A stretch of 10,266 bases of DNA from an uncultured Anaerolineaceae bacterium (GTDB lineage: Bacteria; Chloroflexota; Anaerolineae; Anaerolineales; Anaerolineaceae): the NCBI GenBank assembly GCA_938020565.1, contig CALIHP010000052.1, forward strand, positions 1 through 10,266, given 5' to 3'. Both the position numbers and the translations under genes were made by a program. Shown in pieces: positions 1-5,620 of this stretch (position 1 is the stretch's first letter; each line of letters begins with the position of its first letter). Below the pieces are notes generated by a model. That model saw nothing but the letters and a program-made list of their open reading frames with translations, did not search any database and was not told the DNA's origin.

Positions 1-114
1 AGTGACGGCTTGCCTACGCCAGTAGTCCAGACTCGCTCCGGCATCCGCTTCGCTGTGCCTAATGCGCTCCCTTAGAAGTGGGGCTAAAAAATGTCAATAG
101 TCAGCGAATGATAC
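1..114. other. Unassigned left-edge sequence
   Basis: No gene can be supported here. Frame 1 on the + strand is open from the left edge to a TAG at 73-75, 24 codons, and could be the tail of a gene that begins outside the window, but I do not recognise its residues. The minus strand is also open across the same bases. The stretch at about 31-72 is rich in CGCTCC/CGCTTCGC-like words and could be a repeat, but no second copy is present in the window. Confidence 0.3.
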
Positions 115-143
115 TTGACAAAACGCTCTCCGGGGAATATCAG
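115..143 (+). promoter_or_regulatory. Possible sigma-70-type promoter for the hairpin region
   Basis: A perfect TTGACA lies at 115-120. At 17 nt spacing comes TATCAG (138-143), which matches the -10 consensus at four of six positions. A perfect inverted repeat, AATATCA-GA-TGATATT (136-151), covers the -10 box, where an operator would be expected. Transcription would start near 150 and run into the hairpins and terminator that end at 352. The -10 is weak, so this remains a candidate. Confidence 0.35.
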
Positions 144-151
144 ATGATATT
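136..151. repeat. 16-bp inverted repeat, possible operator
   Basis: AATATCA and TGATATT are exact reverse complements separated by GA. The element overlaps the candidate -10 box at 138-143. Its two-fold symmetry is what a dimeric repressor would bind, but no regulator is encoded nearby and no second copy was seen. Two further short palindromes follow directly: CTCCATGGAG (157-166) and CGGGCCCG (167-174). Confidence 0.3.
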
Positions 152-352
152 GCATACTCCATGGAGCGGGCCCGTTGGATCGTTTTCGGCGTTGAACGGG
201 TTAATCAGGAAGAACGATCCTGATCGGTTGCGTCAGTCAGCATTGCGCTTCCCGCGAAAGGAAGCTGTCGCCGATCGGAACGGCGAAAAAATCCTGGCGC
301 TTGCGTTGGGAGGCGCGCATTTTACGCTATGGCGCGAATGGCGCCGTTTTTT
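150..352 (+). ncRNA. Candidate structured RNA (unrecognised)
   Basis: Four successive perfect stems lie on this stretch. The first is CCCGTT/AACGGG (171-176 with 195-200). The second is ATCAGGA/TCCTGAT (204-210 with 218-224). The third is GCTTCC/GGAAGC (247-252 with 260-265). The fourth is TCGCCG/CGGCGA (268-273 with 281-286). The last three each enclose exactly seven loop bases. The run ends in an intrinsic terminator (331-352) and begins just after a TTGACA-type promoter. No known RNA family was recognised; the GGAAGC word alone is not enough for SRP RNA. An overlapping reading frame (78-455) has no recognisable product and runs antisense into the neighbouring ATPase gene. The direction rests on the promoter and terminator. 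The 5' end is an estimate. Confidence 0.35.
331..352 (+). terminator. Intrinsic terminator
   Basis: The stem GGCGC/GCGCC (331-335 with 341-345) has a GAATG loop and is followed by G and six T (347-352). The T-tract is on the + strand only, so it ends transcripts coming from the left, not those of the minus-strand ATPase gene. A second GGCGC at 312-316 could compete for the same GCGCC arm. Confidence 0.6.
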
Positions 353-358
353 ATGGAA

Positions 359-1651
359 TCAGAGGAGTTTTCGTGTTTTTCCCGCAAGGTACAGAGGAAG
401 ATTGGTAAAAGATCCGTCTTTCCTGTATCCGCGTTTTGAATACCGGATGGCATAAGCGGGATGATGATCAGAGATATATTTTTTGAACGAAGGCGCAGCT
501 TTATCTTCTCCGCCCTTCGCCTCAACGGGAATGATCTCAGTACCGTATTGCAGGACAAAATCGATCTCGCTGTTTTTATCAGAGAAGTACCTGGGCTCAA
601 CGTCGAACTGGCCGCGCAGCTGCTGCAATACATAGTTTTCGGTCAGGGGACCCTTGAACTGATAATCGGTTTTCAAAAGAATTGCGCTGTTATCTATACC
701 AGCCATGTGCTTAAGAAGACCGGTATCAAAAACAAAGAGTTTGAATTGATCCAGCTTGTCAAAGGCGGACAGTGGGTGCTCCATCTTCGAAACATTATAA
801 ACACGGCTGAGCATACCGGCTGAAACAAGCCACTCGATCGCCTCTTCGAAGTCTCTTGCCCTGCCTCCTTCTCTCACAGCTCCATACATAAACTTCTCAT
901 TCGATTTTGCAAGCTGGGCTGCAATGCTGCGGAAAACCATGAGGATGCGTCCGCTGTTAACTTTGCCGTTATGCTTCGAGAAGTCGTTTTCATAAATCTC
1001 AATCAGCTCTCTCTGTATCTGTGAAATACGGGCGGGGTCTTTGTGCTTTACCCATGACGCAACACATTCCGGCATGCCTCCGATGATCAGGTAATTGTTA
1101 CAAGCATCCATCAGGCGGTTATGGAAGATCTCCTCAATATGTTGTTCCTTCTGAATGCTCTGATAATATGCGAAAAGCGTTGAATCAGTCGCGCTAAGGA
1201 ACTCATCAAAGCCCAATGGAAAAATGTTATGCAGATTGACCATCCCAACTGGAAATGATTTCGGCTTCGCAAGAAGCGTACCCAGCAAGCTGCCAGCGGT
1301 AATGACATGATATTCATTTGCTTTTTCTTTGAAGTATTTCAACCCATTCAGCGCTTCCGGGCATTCCTGAATCTCATCAAAGATAATCAATGTTTTCCCG
1401 GGTAAGATTTTCTTTCCCGCGATCAGGGAAAGAAGCTCGATGATACGATGAGGATTTTTGTTGGCTTCAAAAATGGATTTGAGTTCATCTTCCTCATCGA
1501 AGTTAAAGTAGACATAGCTATCATAGCAGGTTCTTCCAAACTCCTTCATCAGCCATGTTTTTCCGACCTGCCGCGCTCCCTTCAAAACCATTGGCTTGCG
1601 TTCATCGTCGGATTTCCAATTTATCAGAACTTGAAGTGCATTTCGTTTCAA
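359..1651 (-). CDS. AAA family ATPase with DUF4143 C-terminal domain
   Basis: This is a 430-residue protein of the common AAA_14/DUF4143 ATPase family, whose cellular role is unknown. Walker A GARQVGKT is at residues 25-32, Walker B LIIFDEIQ at 88-95, and a sensor-like ITAGS at 117-121. The conserved GGMPE is at 191-195. The C-terminal part carries an E-x-D (362-364) and E-x-K (377-379) pattern resembling PD-(D/E)xK nuclease folds. I chose the TTG at 1651 because AAAGGTGG lies 8 nt before it. A GTG at 1663 is in frame, but it overlaps that ribosome site and leaves no spacing. Sampled stretches are clearly lower in GC than the DUF1015 gene (about 37% in 1441-1500 against 67% in 2521-2580), which fits an acquired gene. 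It stands alone and diverges from the gene at 1921. Confidence 0.9.
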   Translation of the reverse strand: MKRNALQVLINWKSDDERKPMVLKGARQVGKTWLMKEFGRTCYDSYVYFNFDEEDELKSIFEANKNPHRIIELLSLIAGKKILPGKTLIIFDEIQECPEALNGLKYFKEKANEYHVITAGSLLGTLLAKPKSFPVGMVNLHNIFPLGFDEFLSATDSTLFAYYQSIQKEQHIEEIFHNRLMDACNNYLIIGGMPECVASWVKHKDPARISQIQRELIEIYENDFSKHNGKVNSGRILMVFRSIAAQLAKSNEKFMYGAVREGGRARDFEEAIEWLVSAGMLSRVYNVSKMEHPLSAFDKLDQFKLFVFDTGLLKHMAGIDNSAILLKTDYQFKGPLTENYVLQQLRGQFDVEPRYFSDKNSEIDFVLQYGTEIIPVEAKGGEDKAAPSFKKYISDHHPAYAIRYSKRGYRKDGSFTNLPLYLAGKTRKLL

Positions 1652-1764
1652 TCGCGCTACCACCTTTTTCTAAACGGGCATCAATAGTTTAGCACATTTT
1701 TCTGAGTTTTCAGTCATATGCAAACACAAATTTCTGGCGTTTCTATGAAAACGGAATCATTTTG

Positions 1765-1777
1765 TCATGCGGCATGA
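1765..1777. promoter_or_regulatory. Palindrome in divergent spacer
   Basis: TCATGC and GCATGA are exact reverse complements around one central G. The element sits between the divergently transcribed ATPase gene and DUF1015 gene, about 115 bp from the ATPase start and 145 bp from the DUF1015 start. It could be an operator, but no matching second site or regulator is visible. The rest of the 1664-1920 spacer shows only weak promoter-like words, for example TAAACT on the minus strand near 1685. Confidence 0.2.
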
Positions 1778-1882
1778 TACCGCTTGCGCTTTCACCTTTT
1801 ATGCCAGCAACCCGATATTCAGAGAATCACTCAATTTTCCGGGAATTCCGGGCGGAAACGGACGGATTTTCATGGTTTAGGA

Positions 1883-1913
1883 TAGAATAAACGAAACGTC
1901 ATCGATAAAGGAG
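1883..1913 (+). promoter_or_regulatory. Possible -10 box and ribosome binding site for DUF1015 gene
   Basis: TAGAAT (1883-1888) matches the -10 consensus at five of six positions. No good -35 box is seen at 16-18 nt upstream. AAAGGAG (1907-1913), 7 nt before the ATG at 1921, is a strong ribosome binding site and fixes the start. A very similar TAGAATAA word precedes the lipoprotein gene at 3311. Confidence 0.4.
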
Positions 1914-1920
1914 AATTTGA

Positions 1921-3234
1921 ATGGACCGTCAGAAACCTGTTGTCCTGCCGCCGGAAATTTTGCTTCCGAACGCTTCGGTTGATTTGGAAAAGTGGGCTGT
2001 GATCGCCTGCGATCAGTATACGTCGAACGAGGGGTATTGGAAGCGCGTTGAGGCGTTCGTTGGCGATTCGCCGTCGACGCTGAACCTGATTTTTCCGGAA
2101 TATTATTTAGGGAAGGTCGACGAAGCGAAAAAAATTCAGCAAATCCAGTCTGCCATGCGCGCGTACGACGAAGGCAACGTTTTTACGACGCATCGCGGCA
2201 TGATCTTAGTCGAGCGTCAGATCGGGCACGCAACGCGGTATGGTCTGATGGCTGCGATCGATCTGGAGGCGTACGATTACACGCGGACTTCAACAAGCTG
2301 GATCCGCGCGACGGAGGGAACAGTCGCCGAACGGATTCCGCCGCGAATGAAGATCCGCGAGGGTGCGCCGCTCGAGCTTCCGCATATTCTGGTCCTTGTC
2401 GACGACACGGAAAAGCTGCTGATCGAGCCGCTGGTTGCGATCAGGGATACGCTCCCGGTCGTGTATGACTTCGACCTGATGATGGGAAGCGGGCATGTCC
2501 GCGGTTATTCGCTCGCCGGCGAGGAAATCGAACGGCGGGTCCTGGCGGCGATCGACCGGCTCCAGTCTGACGAAACGCTGGCGAAGAAATATGGTCCGCT
2601 GAACGAGCGGAACCGGATCCTTTTCGCGATCGGCGACGGGAATCATTCGTTAGCGACGGCGAAGGAAATCTGGGAGAAGAATAAGAAGACCTGGGGCCCG
2701 GATCATCCGGCCCGCTACGCGATGGTTGAGCTGGAAAATCTTCATGACGCAGCGCAGGAATTTGAGCCGATTCATCGGATCGTTTTAGGCCTGAGCGGTT
2801 CGCTGAAGAATGCGCTGGCTGACGAATTCGGCGGGACGGTTTCGTTCGAACCGTTCGCGAACCGGGAAGCGCTTTTCGCCGCGGTCGACGCGACGAAGGA
2901 CGGCGTCCAGTCATTTGGGCTGATCGAAGATGGCGAGTTCGTCAAGGTTACGTTCGCGGAGCCGCGGTCGGCGCTCTGCGTCGGATCGGTTCAGCAGTTC
3001 CTTGACCAGCTCAGAAAAGCCGGGTTCTTTAAGGAAGTCGACTACCTGCATGGAACGGAAGAGCTGAGCGCGCTGTCCGACGTGAAAGGCAACGCGGGGA
3101 TTTATCTTCCGCCGGTCCAGAAGAACGGCTTCTTCGAGGGAATTATCAAAGACGGCGCGCTCCCGCGTAAGACGTTTTCGATGGGCGAGGCGCAGGAAAA
3201 GCGCTTTTATATTGAAGCGCGGCGGATTTTGTAG
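1921..3234 (+). CDS. DUF1015 family protein
   Basis: This is a 437-residue soluble protein covering the full usual length of the DUF1015 family, whose biochemical function is not established. Recognisable family signatures are ACDQYTS at residues 29-35, RATEGT at 129-134, IGDGNHSLATAK at 237-248, FEPIHRIV at 281-288, and the C-terminal LPRKTFSMG at 414-422 followed by KRFYIEAR. The GDGNH block is the best conserved part of the family and suggests a ligand or metal site, which is inference. No signal peptide or membrane segment is present. The start is set by AAAGGAG 7 nt upstream. It is GC-rich and similar in codon style to the genes that follow. It appears to be transcribed alone: 121 nt with a new promoter-like word separate it from the next gene. 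Confidence 0.92.
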   Translation: MDRQKPVVLPPEILLPNASVDLEKWAVIACDQYTSNEGYWKRVEAFVGDSPSTLNLIFPEYYLGKVDEAKKIQQIQSAMRAYDEGNVFTTHRGMILVERQIGHATRYGLMAAIDLEAYDYTRTSTSWIRATEGTVAERIPPRMKIREGAPLELPHILVLVDDTEKLLIEPLVAIRDTLPVVYDFDLMMGSGHVRGYSLAGEEIERRVLAAIDRLQSDETLAKKYGPLNERNRILFAIGDGNHSLATAKEIWEKNKKTWGPDHPARYAMVELENLHDAAQEFEPIHRIVLGLSGSLKNALADEFGGTVSFEPFANREALFAAVDATKDGVQSFGLIEDGEFVKVTFAEPRSALCVGSVQQFLDQLRKAGFFKEVDYLHGTEELSALSDVKGNAGIYLPPVQKNGFFEGIIKDGALPRKTFSMGEAQEKRFYIEARRIL

Positions 3235-3310
3235 GGAAGCGAAGGATTGGCCTGTTTGGACCGGGCCTGCCCGTTTTCCCGCTGCGAATTCCGCTGGCTG
3301 TTTTTTTTGG

Positions 3311-3346
3311 TAGAATAATAAACGGATCAGTTGAAAAATGAAGGAG
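3311..3346 (+). promoter_or_regulatory. Possible -10 box and ribosome site for the FW lipoprotein gene
   Basis: TAGAAT (3311-3316) follows a run of eight T (3301-3308) and a GG. AAGGAG (3341-3346) lies 9 nt before the ATG at 3356, which marks that ATG as the start. The ATG at 3338 lies before the ribosome site, and the one at 3350 is only 3 nt after it. The T-run could end transcripts of the DUF1015 gene, but the stem in front of it is only three base pairs. Confidence 0.4.
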
Positions 3347-3355
3347 TTCATGAAA

Positions 3356-4021
3356 ATGCGAAAAGTTTCTTATCTTATCTTGATGGGTATCGCAATTTTT
3401 GTGGTGAGCGCATGCGGTCCGGCGGAAACCCCGGTTCCGACGGTTGATTTGAATCTTCTGGCGACGGATGCCGCTGCGACGATTGCCGCGCAATATACCC
3501 AGACGGCCTGGGCGATGCCGACGGAAACGCCGGCGCCGACGTACACGCCGATTATTCCGACGGAGATTCCGACGATGATGGCGATTCCGACGATTGCGAC
3601 CGGCGGAGACGCCGCAGCGATTCCGTCCGTGGGAGAGGCGATCCCGACGATTCCCGCCGCGCTTCCGACCGCGACGCTGGGAAAGACAGGGAATCAGTGC
3701 GTCTACTCGGATCAGAGTATCAAGGACGGGACGGTCTTCAAAGCTGGACAGACTGCCGACCTGATCTGGTACGTGACGAATACGGGGACGACGACCTGGA
3801 CGACGGATTACTCGATCCGATTCTATTCCGGGACGAACTTCGCGAAGGCGGGGAATACACGCTATAAGCTTCCGGTCGCCGCAGCTCCGCAGGCTACCGC
3901 TCAATTCACGATCGATATTGTCGCGCCCTCGACCGCGGGCGAATATAAAATGGCCTGGGTCATCTCCGATGAAGGCGACAATAATTTCTGCATGGTCGAC
4001 GTAACGATTAAAGTCGAGTAA
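3356..4021 (+). CDS. Lipoprotein with Thr/Pro-rich linker and NBR1-like FW (Ig-like) domain
   Basis: This is a 221-residue exported lipoprotein. Residues 1-19 form a signal peptide with an RK charge and hydrophobic core, ending in the lipobox VSAC with Cys20 as the predicted lipid anchor. Residues 27-110 are a low-complexity linker rich in Thr, Pro and Ala (TPAPTYTP and similar), typical of surface-exposed spacers. Residues about 112-221 resemble the four-tryptophan (FW) domain of NBR1, an Ig-like fold. The cues are the LIWYVTNTGTTTW core (W138, W148), the spaced AGEYKMAWV (W201) and the closing VDVTIKVE strand. Cys115 and Cys212 could form a disulfide. In bacteria such domains occur on secreted proteins, and their ligand is unknown. 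It starts a group with the paralogous gene at 4042 and queG. The domain call is by eye. Confidence 0.8.
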   Translation: MRKVSYLILMGIAIFVVSACGPAETPVPTVDLNLLATDAAATIAAQYTQTAWAMPTETPAPTYTPIIPTEIPTMMAIPTIATGGDAAAIPSVGEAIPTIPAALPTATLGKTGNQCVYSDQSIKDGTVFKAGQTADLIWYVTNTGTTTWTTDYSIRFYSGTNFAKAGNTRYKLPVAAAPQATAQFTIDIVAPSTAGEYKMAWVISDEGDNNFCMVDVTIKVE

Positions 4022-4041
4022 GCGAAGAGCATATAAAACGC

Positions 4042-4623
4042 ATGAATAAAAAGTTCCTTTTAATTATGATTGTTGCGCTGGGACTGACGCTGATCGGGTT
4101 TACCCATTTCAGCGCGCAGCTCACGCCGGCCGAGTTCGACGCGCTCCGGACGGAAGTCGCCGCGACCGTCTACGGCGAGATCTATTCAACCGTCTATTGG
4201 CAGTTCTCCGCGCAGTCGACGCAGGCGGCGCTGGTTCCGGTGTCCCCGGGCGTTCCCGGACTTGGCCCGGGCGTCTGGAAACCGACGCCGACCGTCTATT
4301 CGTACATGGCAAAGATGACGAAGCAGGGCAAGAACTACATGCAGATCAAGATGTACGAAGACTGGAAGATGAGCTGGACGTTTAAGAACGTCGGGCCGCT
4401 TGACTGGACGGACGAATTTTATCTTCGCTACTATAAGGGCGTCGTTCCGATCGAAGGGAAGGTTATCATGCTTCCCGCGGTCCCCAAGGGCGAGAGCGTT
4501 ACGGTCGAGGTCACGTTCGACGGGCGCGATGCGCCGGGAATTTACAATGCGTATTTCGAATTGATCGATAACGACGGCGCGGTTATTTTAGATAATATTT
4601 TTTCAGCGGTGCTGGTAAAATAG
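4042..4623 (+). CDS. Secreted or membrane-anchored FW (NBR1-like) domain protein, paralogue of the preceding gene
   Basis: This is a 193-residue exported protein. It begins with MNKK and a hydrophobic stretch to about residue 21; cleavage may occur after FSA (residues 23-25), or the segment may stay as an anchor. There is no lipobox cysteine. Residues 28-65 (RTEVAATVYG..., W53) resemble the segment after the lipobox in the previous protein (ATDAAATIAA). A short Pro/Gly-rich linker (66-84) follows. Residues about 105-193 form an FW-like Ig domain with MSWTFKNVGPLDWTDEF (W112, W122) and a typical APGIYNAYFEL strand. Phe172 stands where the first protein has W201. It lies 20 nt after the previous stop codon and 20 nt before queG, so it is very probably co-transcribed. 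No strong ribosome site precedes it (GAAGAG only). Its function is unknown. Confidence 0.75.
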   Translation: MNKKFLLIMIVALGLTLIGFTHFSAQLTPAEFDALRTEVAATVYGEIYSTVYWQFSAQSTQAALVPVSPGVPGLGPGVWKPTPTVYSYMAKMTKQGKNYMQIKMYEDWKMSWTFKNVGPLDWTDEFYLRYYKGVVPIEGKVIMLPAVPKGESVTVEVTFDGRDAPGIYNAYFELIDNDGAVILDNIFSAVLVK

Positions 4624-4643
4624 CCGCCTGCGCGAAGTCCTTC

Positions 4644-5600
4644 ATGGCTTCAAACGATCGGAAAAACTGGATCAGAGCCGAGGCGTACAGTCTCGGCTTT
4701 AGCTTTACCGGATTCACGACGGTCGAGCCGCTCGAAGCAGAGACGGTTCGCTATGTGGACTGGCTTCGTCGCGGCTGCCATGGCGAAATGGCTTATCTCG
4801 AACGGGCGGACGCGATCGCGAAACGCGCGGATCCGCGCGCGCTTTTTCCTGAAGGGCGGAGCGCGATCGTCTTTGGCGTCCGGATCGGCGTCTGGCCGCG
4901 GTCCGACCGCGGGTATCAGGTCGCAGATTTCGCCCGTTATTACGATTATCATGATACGATTCCGGCCCGGCTGACCGAGCTTTTCGAGCGGTATAACCGC
5001 GTTTTCGCTGCGGAACTGCGATGGAAAATCTGCGCCGATTCGTCGCCGGTCTTCGAGCGCGCGCTGGCGGTCCGCGCCGGGCTGGGCTGGATCGGCCGCA
5101 GCTCGATGCTGATTCATCCGCGGTTCGGTTCAAAAACGCTTCTGGCGGTCGCGTTTACGGACATGGCTTTTGAGGCGGATGCGCCGTTTATCGGGGAATG
5201 GTGCGGAACGTGCCGCCGCTGCGTTGAGGCTTGCCCGATGGGCTGTATCGATGGCGAGATGCGCGAAATCGACGCGCGCCGCTGTATCTCATACCTGACG
5301 ATCGAACGGAAATCGCCGTTGGAAGCGGCGCTTGGAGAGCGGATCGGGACGCGGGTTTTCGGCTGTGACGTGTGCACGGATGTCTGCCCCTGGAATCGGT
5401 CGGCTATGCGTTTCGACCTGACCACGGCGAAAACTCCGTCCGGGATCCTGATCCCGAATGAAACCGCCTTTCCGGACGAGCGTGATTTTGAGCTGACGCG
5501 GGCGACGTTTAAGGAAAAGTATTGCGGTTCGCCGATCCTGCGGCGGAAGCTGCCGCGCTGGCTGGCGAACCTGGAGAACGCGGGGCGGAACCGGCGCTGA
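4644..5600 (+). CDS. queG: Epoxyqueuosine reductase QueG
   Basis: QueG carries out the last step of queuosine synthesis. It is a cobalamin-dependent iron-sulfur enzyme that reduces epoxyqueuosine to queuosine at the wobble base of tRNAs for Tyr, His, Asp and Asn, in the cytoplasm. The 318 residues include the cobalamin-site region ICADSSPVFER with the expected catalytic Asp132, then GLGWIGRSSMLIHP (147-159). Two 4Fe-4S clusters are supplied by C187, C190, C193 and C197 (CxxCxxCxxxCP), C214 within DARRCISYLTIE, and C241, C244 and C248 (CDVCTDVCPWN). The protein is shorter than the E. coli form of roughly 380 residues and seems to lack most of the HEAT-like C-terminal extension, as many bacterial QueG proteins do. 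The ATG at 4644 has no clear ribosome site and lies 20 nt after the FW gene, which suggests translation coupled to it. No other queuosine gene is in the window. Confidence 0.95.
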   Translation: MASNDRKNWIRAEAYSLGFSFTGFTTVEPLEAETVRYVDWLRRGCHGEMAYLERADAIAKRADPRALFPEGRSAIVFGVRIGVWPRSDRGYQVADFARYYDYHDTIPARLTELFERYNRVFAAELRWKICADSSPVFERALAVRAGLGWIGRSSMLIHPRFGSKTLLAVAFTDMAFEADAPFIGEWCGTCRRCVEACPMGCIDGEMREIDARRCISYLTIERKSPLEAALGERIGTRVFGCDVCTDVCPWNRSAMRFDLTTAKTPSGILIPNETAFPDERDFELTRATFKEKYCGSPILRRKLPRWLANLENAGRNRR

Positions 5601-5620
5601 TCCGGGGCATTTTGCGGCGG

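Noticed and set aside
161..223. 20-codon reading frame starting ATG GAG CGG inside the hairpin region
   Set aside because: No ribosome binding site and no recognisable peptide. Too short to support without homologues.
247..286. Resemblance to SRP RNA (GGAAGC word in a hairpin)
   Set aside because: Only the short GGAAGC word agrees. The conserved asymmetric loops and the long rod structure of SRP RNA are absent.
78..455. 125-codon + strand reading frame from a GTG
   Set aside because: No recognisable product and no clear ribosome site. It runs through the terminator at 331-352 and antisense into the end of the ATPase gene. The hairpins explain the sequence better.
3288..3308. Terminator after the DUF1015 gene (eight T at 3301-3308)
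   Set aside because: The T-run is good, but the preceding stem GCG/CGC around AATTC is only three base pairs. CGGGC-CT-GCCCG further upstream has an impossible two-base loop and is not next to the T-run.
3338..3355. Upstream ATG codons at 3338 and 3350 as lipoprotein start
   Set aside because: AAGGAG at 3341-3346 lies after the first ATG and only 3 nt before the second. The ATG at 3356 has ideal spacing and gives a standard 20-residue signal with lipobox.
3146..3904. 252-codon minus-strand frame opposite the DUF1015 end and the FW lipoprotein
   Set aside because: Arg-rich low-complexity translation typical of an antisense shadow. The + strand genes have signal peptide, domain and ribosome site evidence.
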